Shown in pieces: positions 47,031-54,815 of a DNA stretch of 64,000 bases. Both the position numbers and the translations under genes were made by a program. The stretch lies in the NCBI GenBank assembly GCA_947504035.1, contig CANNGA010000017.1, forward strand, positions 32,711-96,710, in the 5' to 3' direction. The notes under the pieces are model-generated. The model had not been told where the DNA came from. It ran no database searches and was given only the letters and a program-made list of their open reading frames with translations. This DNA comes from an uncultured Flavobacteriaceae bacterium (GTDB lineage Bacteria; Bacteroidota; Bacteroidia; Flavobacteriales; Flavobacteriaceae). Every line of letters begins with the position of its first letter. The stretch's first letter is position 1.

Positions 47031-47681
47031 TTAGTCTTCATAAATTCTAGTTATTGTATATTCTCGAATAAGCGCTCCTGTAACACCATCTATTTCATAA
47101 AACTTGGTATCCAAATCATTATAAGTTTCATCACCTTTCATAGAAATCGTCCATTTTGGTTTTGCATTTGGAAATTCGTTAAGATCTATTCGATCCAATA
47201 TAAATTTTTTAATGTGATATTTCGCAATATCTTTTTTAGCAAGTTTTTGTATGATTTTTTTTGCTTCTACCCAACAAATAGCATAACCTTTTTCATGATC
47301 AATAACTTCCTTTATTTTTCCTGTTTTATTATAGATATAAGTTTTTCCAATATTAAAATGACTTGAATGTTTTGTATAAAAAGAAGCTTGTCTAATGGTG
47401 TCATTAGAATAATACGTTTTATACTTTAATATGTTGGTACTTTTATCAGTCAATGATATTTTTTTGGATTGTATATCCAAAACATACCGATCTGTCTCTT
47501 CATAAATAAAACCTTTCTCCGAGAGAATGCTGTCATATTTTTGGCTATCAAAATGCATATCTTGTTTATTAATCCTAAAAATAGGATCATCAAATAAACA
47601 GGTTTTATTATTTTTTACAAATGTTTTCTGAGAAGCACATGAGCCTAAAAAAAATAACGTTATATAATACAATAGTTTCAT
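47031..47681 (-). CDS. PepSY-like immunity lipoprotein C (diverged)
   Basis: The 216-residue lipoprotein (lipobox LGSCASQ, Cys15) keeps the family pattern CASQKTFVKNNKTCLFDDPIF at the start. The PepSY-like end shows CWVEAKKIIQKLAKKDIAKY, then KWTISMKGD and FYEIDGVTGALIREY. It is much more diverged from A, B and D than they are from each other and is preceded by its own, equally diverged, effector-tail remnant. It probably protects against a different allele of the effector. Confidence 0.75.
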   Translation of the reverse strand: MKLLYYITLFFLGSCASQKTFVKNNKTCLFDDPIFRINKQDMHFDSQKYDSILSEKGFIYEETDRYVLDIQSKKISLTDKSTNILKYKTYYSNDTIRQASFYTKHSSHFNIGKTYIYNKTGKIKEVIDHEKGYAICWVEAKKIIQKLAKKDIAKYHIKKFILDRIDLNEFPNAKPKWTISMKGDETYNDLDTKFYEIDGVTGALIREYTITRIYED

Positions 47682-47688
47682 ATAAAAT

Positions 47689-47790
47689 CATCTTAAATGT
47701 TGGTACGTGTGTAATCGTGTCCATTGCCACTTCCAAGTATATTTTTTTAACTCGTTATAATCCATATAATTTTTTGTTTTTTTATCCTCA
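47689..47790 (-). pseudogene. Orphan effector tail before immunity C
   Basis: On the minus strand this gives NYMDYNELKK and, after a +1 shift in an A-run near 47742, YTWKWQWTRLHTYQHLR with a stop. It corresponds to NYMDYENEADRKHSWHWQWEKLYNSNYAR of the intact effector but with a different sequence, matching the divergence of immunity C. Broken by frameshift and lacking everything before the Met-turn. Confidence 0.75.
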
Positions 47791-47824
47791 AAGGTATGAA
47801 GCGCATTAGCGCCAAATGTATGTG

Positions 47825-48125
47825 GTTACTCCCTGAAGTAATGCTTGTTGTCTTGGTCATGTTATGGTTTTTCATTGATATGGTCTATCCTTAAAATCGT
47901 TTATCAATCTTGTGCTCTAGCTAACGAATAGCTTCTTTAAAACAGATGGGATATGTGCCATCTTAAGATATATCTACCATTTAACTAGGGTTAGAAACAA
48001 CTTTTAGTTTATCTATTAACATTCCATTTTTAGCATTTATTCTATAACCCCATGTTTTAGGTTCTTTATTTTTAATAGGTTTTCTAACAAAAACATCCCA
48101 ATGGCAAAGCGTGTCGTTTAAAGAT
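47825..48125 (-). repeat. Duplicated block, copy 2
   Basis: It is nearly identical to 46041-46340 and contains the first codons of the adaptor gene, the spacer and the 3' end of an immunity gene. The adaptor portion breaks off at 47825, beyond which the sequence changes to unrelated DNA next to the effector-tail remnant. This is a tandem duplication followed by deletion. Confidence 0.85.
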
Positions 48126-48175
48126 CTTTCTCTCTTTGCTTTATTAATGCCAGATACCCGATCTTTTTTCACCAA
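47981..48175 (-). pseudogene. C-terminal fragment of an immunity lipoprotein
   Basis: The fragment encodes the last 60 residues of the immunity family (SLNDTLCHWDVFVRKPIKNK, then WGYRINAKNGMLIDKLKVVSNPS) with no N-terminus or signal. It overlaps the end of immunity B out of frame. B's own last residues (RRSVRAQGW) are replaced at this junction, so a deletion between two immunity genes joined them here. Confidence 0.8.
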
Positions 48176-48846
48176 CCTTGCGCTCTTACAGATCTTCTTT
48201 TTTTAATAATACGTCCTGTAGCAGCATCTACATCATAAATCCAAATGGTTCTAGAGGGTTTATTATTAACTTCATCTACATATATATTCCAGTAATACAA
48301 TGTATCGTTTTTTCTTAATGCTTTGGCACGGTCTATACCAAACACCGAATCTTTTTTGCCAATCTTACGCTCTACAAGGTGAATGGCTTCTTTAAAACAA
48401 ATGGGGTATTTGTCTGGTATCTCATCATCTTCCACTTTTGTGATTTCTCCAAATCTATTATAGAAATTAGCCTTGCCAATAGGTATATCTCCTATTTCAT
48501 AAGTGAAATCTGAAACAAATAAATACCCATCATTTTTATGATAAATTAATGTTTTAATTATGTTCGTTTTTTTGTTTAAAACTATCTTGGTGATTAAGCT
48601 GTCTTGTTTTCGATAATCAAATATCTTAACAAGATATTTTTCGTTGTTCTCCATGTCTAAATAACCATATTTATTTAGACTATCTCTTTTTGTTGAATGA
48701 AGTTCATTTATTAAAAAAAACTTTTCGTTTTCTAAAATAGTTTGGTCAAATTCACAAAAAGTATCATTTTTTATAAACTGTTTTCTGGTAGAGCAACCCA
48801 ATATAAAAAGCAGTACAGACATATATAGCATAAGCTTTATTACCAT
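48169..48846 (-). CDS. PepSY-like immunity lipoprotein B
   Basis: The 225-residue lipoprotein (lipobox ILGCSTR) shares CSTRKQFIKNDTFCEFDQTIL with the family and has the PepSY-like end (CFKEAIHLVERKIGKKDSVF, YYWNIYVDE, IWIYDVDAATGRIIKKR). The phrase YDVDAATGRII is the closest match in the array to the classic PepSY turn. It starts at the base after the stop of A. Its last residues come from a recombination junction with the next fragment. Confidence 0.78.
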   Translation of the reverse strand: MVIKLMLYMSVLLFILGCSTRKQFIKNDTFCEFDQTILENEKFFLINELHSTKRDSLNKYGYLDMENNEKYLVKIFDYRKQDSLITKIVLNKKTNIIKTLIYHKNDGYLFVSDFTYEIGDIPIGKANFYNRFGEITKVEDDEIPDKYPICFKEAIHLVERKIGKKDSVFGIDRAKALRKNDTLYYWNIYVDEVNNKPSRTIWIYDVDAATGRIIKKRRSVRAQGW

Positions 48847-49512
48847 TTAACTAGGGTTAGAAACAACTTTTAGTTTATCTATTAAAATTCCATTTTCGGC
48901 ATTTATTCTGTATAGCCATGTTTTTGGTTCTTTATTTTTAATAGGCTCTTCAACAAAAACATCCCAATGGTAGAGTGTATCATGTAAAGATGTTTCGTTC
49001 TTTTCTCTCTTAATATTAAAAACGAAAGATGTTTTACCAATCTTACGCTCTACAAGGCGAATGGCTTCTTTAAAACAAATAGGGTATTTGTCATTTTGGG
49101 TATGGTCTGTCATTTTAGAAATCTCCCCCTCTGTATTATATTCAATCTCTTTACCTATGATTAAATCTCCTATAGTATATAGAAAAAAAGAGCCTGCTAT
49201 TTTATTTTTTTTATACACTAATATTTTTCGAATATTTATTTTTTTATTCGTTATATCAACTGTTATTGTACCATTATTAGGGTGTCTAAATAGATAGATA
49301 TCAATCTGTTTATTATCTTCACGAATAAAATTATACTGTTTAGATAAAATACTATCTTCTTCAGTTGTGAGGGTTAGCTTTTTCTCTTGGAGCGTTATCT
49401 CATCATTAAATTCACAAAACCTATTATGTTTGATAAACTGTTTTCTGGTAGTGCATCCTAACACAAGGATGAAACAACATAGTATTATACATGGATAATT
49501 TTTCATCTGCAT
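48847..49512 (-). CDS. PepSY-like immunity lipoprotein A (cognate candidate)
   Basis: The 221-residue lipoprotein (lipobox VLGCTTR) starts at the base after the stop of the metzincin effector gene, so it is the most likely cognate immunity protein. Its C-terminal domain (CFKEAIRLVERKIGKTSFVF, YHWDVFVEEP, WLYRINAENGILIDKLK) is nearly identical to D; the N-terminal 110 residues differ more. The conserved half may be held by gene conversion and the variable half may carry effector specificity. Membrane anchoring places it in the periplasm or on the outer membrane, where a delivered protease would act. Confidence 0.8.
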   Translation of the reverse strand: MQMKNYPCIILCCFILVLGCTTRKQFIKHNRFCEFNDEITLQEKKLTLTTEEDSILSKQYNFIREDNKQIDIYLFRHPNNGTITVDITNKKINIRKILVYKKNKIAGSFFLYTIGDLIIGKEIEYNTEGEISKMTDHTQNDKYPICFKEAIRLVERKIGKTSFVFNIKREKNETSLHDTLYHWDVFVEEPIKNKEPKTWLYRINAENGILIDKLKVVSNPS

Positions 49513-50976
49513 TTATCTTGCATAATTAGAGTTGTATAATTTTTCCCATTGCCAATGCCAACTGTGTTTTCTATCGGCTTCATTCTCGTAATCCATATAA
49601 TTATCGGTTGCCCCTTGCTCAAAAAAATGAGTTTTAGAGGCGTCTTTTATTGGTGTTTCATCAAACGCATGTGGCAAACCGGCACCATGCATAATTTCGT
49701 GTGGTATTTCTTGATGGGGTTTGATTTTGACATTATCCATAAACATTATAGAGATGCCGCTTTTAGTAATGCCATTGGTATAATAAGGAGTGCCGTTTAT
49801 TTCTTTATAACAATCCATATTGGTAAATAAAAGTGATAAATGGTTAGGATCTACTGGACGACCTAAAGCAATACAATGACTACCATACAATTGGCTTAGA
49901 CGATTAAAAAACGTATCCATATCTCCTTCGTTCGCTTTAACGCTATGGGTTTGGCCTTGTTTCATGGTGGCTTGCATGCCGTTTAAAAACAATTGCTTGA
50001 CTCTATCATTAGCGGGGATTGCAGTTAAATCAAAAACTTCTGGAGCTGCATTAAGCAAGCGAATGTCTACCAATGCTGGATCAAACACGGCGCTAAAATA
50101 TGAGTTTAATACCGCATTAGATGTTTTTCTATTTAATTTTATTAAGTCTGTATCATTTACACCCCCCTTAGCCTCTATAATGGCTTGCCTTACTGTTATG
50201 GTTTTAGGCACAGGATGCCATACATCTATAGCGCCTGCCACATCGCCATCTGCCAATACCTCTATAACTGTGGGCGCATTTAAAGCGGCTGCCCCATGTG
50301 TGGTACAGCTAATTTCTACCTTGATAGCCTCTACAAGGGGTACTGTATTGCCGCGTTTATCTATAGGATTTATGGTGAATCCCGCAGGCGTATTAAATTG
50401 AATGTTTGCGTATTCCTCTTCTTTTTTTAGTGTTTTATCCAGTTCTAGCGTAACGGTACGGTTAATGCGCAAGCTCATTTTTGGCACGCGGTAATCTTCG
50501 CCATGTATTTGTATGCTACGGTAGGCGTTTTTATAAGTTACCGTTCTACCGCCTACTAAATTGGATTTGCAATTTTTATCTAGCTTTTTGTTATAAGCAT
50601 CGAAACCAAAAAGCCCTGCTTTAAGGTCTGCGCTTTTGGCTTTAAAGCGTACCACACATTTCTTAGATTTTTCCTCCTCGTCCGGTTCCCCTTCAGGATT
50701 TATAAAACTAGGGATTGGTTCGTTGTCAGCTGCAGCAATTTCCGCTTTGGTTTTAAAAACAGGATTATGATAAATGGTATATTCAAAAGGTTCTAAGTCT
50801 ATAGCCATAGGTTCTGCAGGTGTTGGGCTGCCAAAAAAGACACCTTCTTTACCAGTTTCGTTAACACTAATGGCGGCGTAGGTGTTAATATTTTTACCGT
50901 AGTAGTTAATATCGCCACGCGCAATATCGGTCATGGTGCCGCCTGCTAATTTTACAATTTTTCCTGTTTTTCCCAT
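49513..50976 (-). CDS. Metzincin-type zinc-protease T6SS effector
   Basis: The 487-residue protein lacks a signal peptide and starts 2 bases after vgrG. The N-terminal 330 residues are beta-rich and of unknown family. The C-terminal part holds HEIMHGAGLPH at 426-436, a full HExxHxxGxxH metzincin motif (two zinc-binding His, catalytic Glu, third His), and a Met-turn NYMDY with Met461, about 25 residues later. Both features are diagnostic of metzincins. The end SWHWQWEKLYNSNYAR is the part retained in the remnants downstream. Being fused to no PAAR, it probably rides on the preceding VgrG. Its role as antibacterial toxin is inferred from vgrG and the lipoprotein array. Confidence 0.85.
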   Translation of the reverse strand: MGKTGKIVKLAGGTMTDIARGDINYYGKNINTYAAISVNETGKEGVFFGSPTPAEPMAIDLEPFEYTIYHNPVFKTKAEIAAADNEPIPSFINPEGEPDEEEKSKKCVVRFKAKSADLKAGLFGFDAYNKKLDKNCKSNLVGGRTVTYKNAYRSIQIHGEDYRVPKMSLRINRTVTLELDKTLKKEEEYANIQFNTPAGFTINPIDKRGNTVPLVEAIKVEISCTTHGAAALNAPTVIEVLADGDVAGAIDVWHPVPKTITVRQAIIEAKGGVNDTDLIKLNRKTSNAVLNSYFSAVFDPALVDIRLLNAAPEVFDLTAIPANDRVKQLFLNGMQATMKQGQTHSVKANEGDMDTFFNRLSQLYGSHCIALGRPVDPNHLSLLFTNMDCYKEINGTPYYTNGITKSGISIMFMDNVKIKPHQEIPHEIMHGAGLPHAFDETPIKDASKTHFFEQGATDNYMDYENEADRKHSWHWQWEKLYNSNYAR

Positions 50977-50978
50977 GG

Positions 50979-52790
50979 TTAAAATACGTTGCCTTGTTCG
51001 CCACTGTTGTTATTTACTTTGCTTTGGGCTTGTTTGTTAATGTTGCCTGTTGTGCTAGACACGCTCATGTCTGCCACAGCTTGCCTGTTAATGGTTTCGC
51101 CTTGGGTTTTCATATCGTTTACGGCGGCCTCGAAAATATTAGAGGCGGTTAGTTTATAGTCGCCCGTTATCTGTTCTACTTTGTGCTTCCCTGTGGCTAC
51201 TTTTAGGGTTTCTGTAGTGCGAATTTCCATGTTTTTAGCTTGCAGGATAAGGTTTTCTAGTGCTGAGATAGTTATGGTACTTGTTGCGGTATCTAACGCT
51301 ATTATATTGCTGTTCTTATCGCTTATTACTATTTTTTCGCCGTCTTTGGTATCGTTTAAGGTAATGGAATGGCCAGAACGCGAGCGTATGGCTTTTATGG
51401 CATTGTTTGGGGTTTGCCAACTTGTGGGTTTAGCTTGCCCGTGGTATAGGGCACCTTGTACAAAGGGGCGTTCGGCATTGCCATCTTCGAAATTAACAAC
51501 CACTTCTTCGCCCAGTTCTGGGATAAAATGAAAGCCTTTATCAGCACCTGCATGGGGCGTCATAACGCGCAACCAAGGGGTGGTTTGGTGGCTTGCTTTT
51601 TGCCACGGTAGCTGTACTTTTACCCGTCCCAAACCATTGGGGTCGTTATTGGCTTTAACCAGCCCAATTTCTATACGGCTTTTAGGGTAGCGGTGTATGT
51701 CCATATAAGGGTAGGTTAATAAACTGGCGTCTACAGCCTCGAAGGTATTTTGGTACTGCCCCCCTTCGGTATTGCTATGGGTTACTTTTATAATTCTATA
51801 GTTACCATGCCCTTTAACTTTTACAACTTTACCCAATTGCACCCCCGGGTTGTCTGATGTGCCTTTAGCCACAACTTGGTGCATGGCACGTGCCTTGGCG
51901 TAATTTTCTACCTGTGTATCTAGCCTTTCTTTTACGCTACCGTCTGCGGGGAGACTTTGGTAGGCTTGGGTCTCTTGTGCAAAGAGGGCTTTAGACTTGG
52001 TGTTTACAAATTGATGCTCGCCTGCTGTAGGCAGGTTAATATGGCTGCTTTCTTTTTTATGTTGGGTGTGGTTAAGGTAATCGTTGGCAAGGTAAGTCGT
52101 GTTATTGGCTACTGCACTAAGCTCTACGGTAAAGTCTACAAGACCTTCGCTGTAAGAAAGGGGGATCTCGTCTGTACTGGGCATGCCAAATACAAGTTTT
52201 TGCCCGTCGTAATAAAACCACTCGTTATGGGTGGCTGCAAGCCTACTGGCAAAAGCAAATGCGCTTTCGTTGTGTTGTACGGTGTAGTGTATTGTGGTAT
52301 CGCGTTGTACGGCCACATGGGTTTTTAATTGCAATTGGTTGTACGCCCCAAAGGTTTGCCTTAAAATAGCAGATAGTGTTAGGTTGGTATACGAGGCATA
52401 ATGGGGGCCATTGTCTGTAACTATAGAACCGCTTTTGGCATATATGGTGATAAAATCGCCTTTTAGTTTCCTAAAGCCTTTTGTACTTTTTACTTTAGTA
52501 ACGATACCTGTAAATTGTAAATTACCATAGCCTTTAAAGCCCGATTTTGGTGCGATTTCTAAACTTATGCTGGCACCTAAATAGGTTTTGCTTTTCTCTA
52601 ATACTTCTAAAGATAAACGTTCTACAACTTCTGTTTTACAAACCAACTCTAGTTCGTGGTGTGCCTGTAAATGCTGCACTAGTTTTAAGCGTGCATAGTT
52701 GGGTATTTTTGTGTTAGCAATGTAGATGTTTGTAGCAGTATATAGGGCCATAGTAAATACTAGTTTTGAGTACATGTTGTCTTGTAGCAT
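50979..52790 (-). CDS. vgrG: VgrG-type T6SS spike protein
   Basis: The 603-residue protein has the gp27-like part (YTVQHNESAFAFASRLAATHNEWFYYDG) and the gp5-like OB fold (RIEIGLVKANNDPNGLGRVKVQLPW, TPWLRVMTPHAGADKGFHFIPELGEEVVVNFEDGNAERPFVQGALYHG). A beta-helix needle follows (SGHSITLNDTKDGEKIVISD, LILQAKNMEIRTTETLKVATG). VgrG trimers tip the T6SS tube. The true start is uncertain: 52790 lies in a hairpin loop, and the ATGs at 52775 and 52751 (MALYTATN) are alternatives. No tube, sheath or baseplate genes are present. Confidence 0.93.
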   Translation of the reverse strand: MLQDNMYSKLVFTMALYTATNIYIANTKIPNYARLKLVQHLQAHHELELVCKTEVVERLSLEVLEKSKTYLGASISLEIAPKSGFKGYGNLQFTGIVTKVKSTKGFRKLKGDFITIYAKSGSIVTDNGPHYASYTNLTLSAILRQTFGAYNQLQLKTHVAVQRDTTIHYTVQHNESAFAFASRLAATHNEWFYYDGQKLVFGMPSTDEIPLSYSEGLVDFTVELSAVANNTTYLANDYLNHTQHKKESSHINLPTAGEHQFVNTKSKALFAQETQAYQSLPADGSVKERLDTQVENYAKARAMHQVVAKGTSDNPGVQLGKVVKVKGHGNYRIIKVTHSNTEGGQYQNTFEAVDASLLTYPYMDIHRYPKSRIEIGLVKANNDPNGLGRVKVQLPWQKASHQTTPWLRVMTPHAGADKGFHFIPELGEEVVVNFEDGNAERPFVQGALYHGQAKPTSWQTPNNAIKAIRSRSGHSITLNDTKDGEKIVISDKNSNIIALDTATSTITISALENLILQAKNMEIRTTETLKVATGKHKVEQITGDYKLTASNIFEAAVNDMKTQGETINRQAVADMSVSSTTGNINKQAQSKVNNNSGEQGNVF

Positions 52791-52801
52791 TTTACAAGAC
52801 A
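52778..52801 (-). promoter_or_regulatory. Hairpin enclosing the first vgrG start codon
   Basis: TGTCTTGTA (52778-52786) and TACAAGACA (52793-52801) are perfect 9-base arms with a 6-base loop that contains the CAT, i.e. the ATG at 52790. If translation starts here, the hairpin would present or hide the start. If it starts at 52751, the hairpin lies in the leader. Confidence 0.5.
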
Positions 52802-52934
52802 GTTGCAGGATTTTTAGACGGTAAAGTAGTTATTTTTTTAAATACCTTTAAAGGTTTGAGCGTTTTTTCTATATCGTGTCGTATTTTCTCTTTTTAATGC
52901 AGCTTCATGTTACAGGGGTAGCAGCTAATAGATG

Positions 52935-53312
52935 CTAAAGTTTAGGTTTAAAAAAAGCCACATGACTTATACTTTGCAGTAACGGGTAGTGCTGTTTTAA
53001 AAACAAACTGGTTTTAGTGTTTAAGCAGTCTACTTCTTTTTTATGTGCTTCTTGAAACACATAAAGCCTAAGGTTGTACTTTGCATTTTCGTATACCTTA
53101 TAGGCCTGTAGCATGGCTTTAGATACAGGAGTTTCTTTTTTAATGCATATTAAATTAAAACAATCGTCTTTAAACAGGACAGGAAACAATTCTGCCTCGT
53201 TAGGTATGCCAACTACTTCTATGCTTAAATTAGCATTTGCAATTTTAGATTGTAAGTGTGTTGCATAGGTACATTCTGGACTTATAACAACAACGCGTAA
53301 TGGTATTTTCAT
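52935..53312 (-). CDS. Stand-alone receiver-like protein
   Basis: The 125-residue protein has the alternating beta-alpha layout of a response-regulator receiver (RVVVISPECTYATHLQSKIANAN, CFNLICIKKETPVSKAMLQAYKVY, KYNLRLYVFQEAHKKEV). The usual phospho-acceptor aspartate and acidic pocket are not clear; ISPE and CIKK occupy those strands. It has no output domain. It lies upstream of vgrG on the same strand, about 145 bases away, and may act as a degenerate regulator or partner of the T6SS cargo operon. Confidence 0.5.
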   Translation of the reverse strand: MKIPLRVVVISPECTYATHLQSKIANANLSIEVVGIPNEAELFPVLFKDDCFNLICIKKETPVSKAMLQAYKVYENAKYNLRLYVFQEAHKKEVDCLNTKTSLFLKQHYPLLQSISHVAFFKPKL

Positions 53313-53336
53313 AATTTTTAAAAAAGGGTTTAAATT

Positions 53337-53371
53337 ATTGAGGGTTTACCTTTTACAGCATAACCCTCAAT
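53337..53371 (-). promoter_or_regulatory. Hairpin in the leader of the receiver-like gene
   Basis: ATTGAGGGTT (53337-53346) and AACCCTCAAT (53362-53371) are perfect 10-base arms around a 15-base loop, 25 bases upstream of the ATG at 53312. It may be a leader structure of that transcript or an operator. Confidence 0.5.
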
Positions 53372-53581
53372 ACCTCACCAACTTAATGCTTGCACGTTTT
53401 AAAAGAGACTTCTTAAAGCCATCTTTATAAACTATCATTAACCAAATTATACTGTGCAGCATTTTTTTTAAACGACAACGCACAAATGCATTTGAGAGCT
53501 ACCTTTACCGCTATCGTTTTATCAACTCTATATATTACCCCTCTTGTTGTTATTACATGACCTATGTTAACGAAAATAGCA

Positions 53582-53612
53582 TTTGTCAAACATGCTATTT
53601 TGTTTATCTTTG
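53582..53612 (+). promoter_or_regulatory. Consensus Bacteroidota promoter of the HTH gene
   Basis: TTTG at 53582-53585 and TATCTTTG at 53605-53612 are 19 bases apart, a full match to the TTTG-N19-TAnnTTTG consensus of this phylum. Transcription should start near 53619, which leaves a leader of about 86 bases before the ATG at 53705. Confidence 0.8.
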
Positions 53613-53635
53613 AATTATCACACAGCACGAATATA

Positions 53636-53677
53636 GAGAACTTTTTGAGAACTAAAAAACTTTTCGAGAACTTTTCG
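53636..53677 (+). promoter_or_regulatory. Repeated GAGAAC operator-like motifs
   Basis: GAGAACTTTT, GAGAACTAAA and CGAGAACTTTTCG follow one another just downstream of the promoter of the HTH gene. Three spaced copies at the transcript start are typical of an autoregulatory operator bound by the encoded regulator. Confidence 0.45.
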
Positions 53678-53704
53678 TGTTTTTTTTTACTTTCAAAACC
53701 GTTT

Positions 53705-54082
53705 ATGGATTCAAAACTACTTAACATTATAATAGAAGATTTAAAAATAAGATTCCCCGTTGCTACCATATCAAGAGATTTACAAATATCTAAAGGGATT
53801 GTTAGTGAGTACATAAACAACAAGAAAGTGCCTAGCCAAAATTTCGTTAAGTTATTTGAAAAGCATTATAACATTGATGTGAATACGTATCAAAATGAAA
53901 AAACCAACAAAGTAACCGAAGAAGACTTGTTTGCTTTAGAGGTTATTAATAGACATGATGAATTAATGCTTAAAAGCAAAACATATAAGGGACATATTGA
54001 AGGGCTTATCGATAAAGCACTTGTAAAAATTACAAGCAGTAAAGAAAATTTTGTTGAGTACCTAAAAAGTAAAGAAGACTAA
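53705..54082 (+). CDS. Small HTH transcriptional regulator
   Basis: The 126-residue protein is read from the ATG at 53705; the longer open frame upstream is the leader. Residues 1-60 hold a helix-turn-helix (LKIRFPVATISRDLQISKGIVSEYINNKKVPSQNFVKLFEKHY) of the Cro/repressor kind. The C-terminal half is a charged helix that may dimerise (ELMLKSKTYKGHIEGLIDKAL). The fine promoter and repeated motifs in front suggest autorepression. It stands between the T6SS cargo island and the small membrane-protein genes and could control either. Confidence 0.75.
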   Translation: MDSKLLNIIIEDLKIRFPVATISRDLQISKGIVSEYINNKKVPSQNFVKLFEKHYNIDVNTYQNEKTNKVTEEDLFALEVINRHDELMLKSKTYKGHIEGLIDKALVKITSSKENFVEYLKSKED

Positions 54083-54098
54083 TTTATTTAAACACGTA

Positions 54099-54293
54099 TT
54101 ACCGTATAAAATGTAATAACGCGTAGTTTTTTAGGTTAGTTTTTATTTGCGCTAAATTTTTAGTTTTTTCTCTATTTTGCCGCTCTTCTATTTCTTTAAT
54201 TTTATCATAGATGTCCTCTATCCCTTGCTTTGCGGCTTCTGGAAGGATATCATTGTAGTAGGCCCTAATTTCGTCCATTTCTTCTTTTTTCAT
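54099..54293 (-). CDS. Small charged helical protein
   Basis: The 64-residue protein is almost entirely helical and charged (EEMDEIRAYYNDILPEAAKQGIEDIYDKIKEIEERQNRE) and may form a coiled coil. Its ATG overlaps the stop of the membrane-protein gene (ATGA), so the two are co-translated and may form a pair. I do not recognise it. Confidence 0.55.
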   Translation of the reverse strand: MKKEEMDEIRAYYNDILPEAAKQGIEDIYDKIKEIEERQNREKTKNLAQIKTNLKNYALLHFIR

Positions 54294-54808
54294 CCTCTTC
54301 CGTCTTTTAATGCTTTTATAGAGTCTTTAGCATAGTCTTCGAAATTTTCTTCTTTAATGTGCTTTTTTACACCATGAAAAGCAAATGTAGAAATTGCATT
54401 TAATGCGTTTTGTAATTTATGAATAGTTAATTTATAATGCTTATAAAGTAAAACATAAACAGCTGTATAAATAATACTTATACCTGTTATTGAGATGTAA
54501 TATTGTAGTTCTGAAAAATCAGGTGTCTTGATCCAAAAAATCCAAACAAAATGAAAAATGGAGGTGTAATTAAATAATAGAGCTACTATTGTGAAATAGA
54601 GTTTAAATTTAACCTCGTTAACATATTTTAATGCAAATAGAAAAAATGAGGAACACGTAAATAAAGATAAAGGCAAGCCGAATGCATATAAAAATGATCT
54701 TAGACTTTTAAATCCAAACCATTCTACTTTAGAGGCTTTATCTAAAAAAATAGGTAAATAAGGAGTAATAAAACTAATTAAGGTGAGTAGAAATATTACT
54801 CCTATCAT
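54290..54808 (-). CDS. Four-helix membrane protein, unknown
   Basis: From the ATG at 54808 the protein has 172 residues; an in-frame ATG at 54895 would add 29 residues (NNNLEKNSKWWINLKYKTQG and on) but would overlap the lipoprotein gene for 80 bases in another frame. Four membrane helices are seen (IGVIFLLTLISFITPYLPIF, SFLYAFGLPLSLFTCSSFFLF, LYFTIVALLFNYTSIFHFVWI, YISITGISIIYTAVYVLLY), followed by a short cytoplasmic tail. I do not recognise the family. It is coupled to the 64-residue gene. Confidence 0.6.
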   Translation of the reverse strand: MIGVIFLLTLISFITPYLPIFLDKASKVEWFGFKSLRSFLYAFGLPLSLFTCSSFFLFALKYVNEVKFKLYFTIVALLFNYTSIFHFVWIFWIKTPDFSELQYYISITGISIIYTAVYVLLYKHYKLTIHKLQNALNAISTFAFHGVKKHIKEENFEDYAKDSIKALKDGRG

Positions 54809-54815
54809 TATTTTA

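Larger units (their letters stand above)
53372..53704. other. Divergent intergenic region with promoter and operator-like repeats
   Basis: The stretch holds no gene. It contains the plus-strand promoter (53582-53612) and the GAGAAC repeats (53636-53677) described separately. Confidence 0.6.

Noticed and set aside
53564..53704. 47-residue N-terminal extension of the HTH protein
   Set aside because: The extension overlaps the promoter and operator repeats and reads as low-quality protein sequence.
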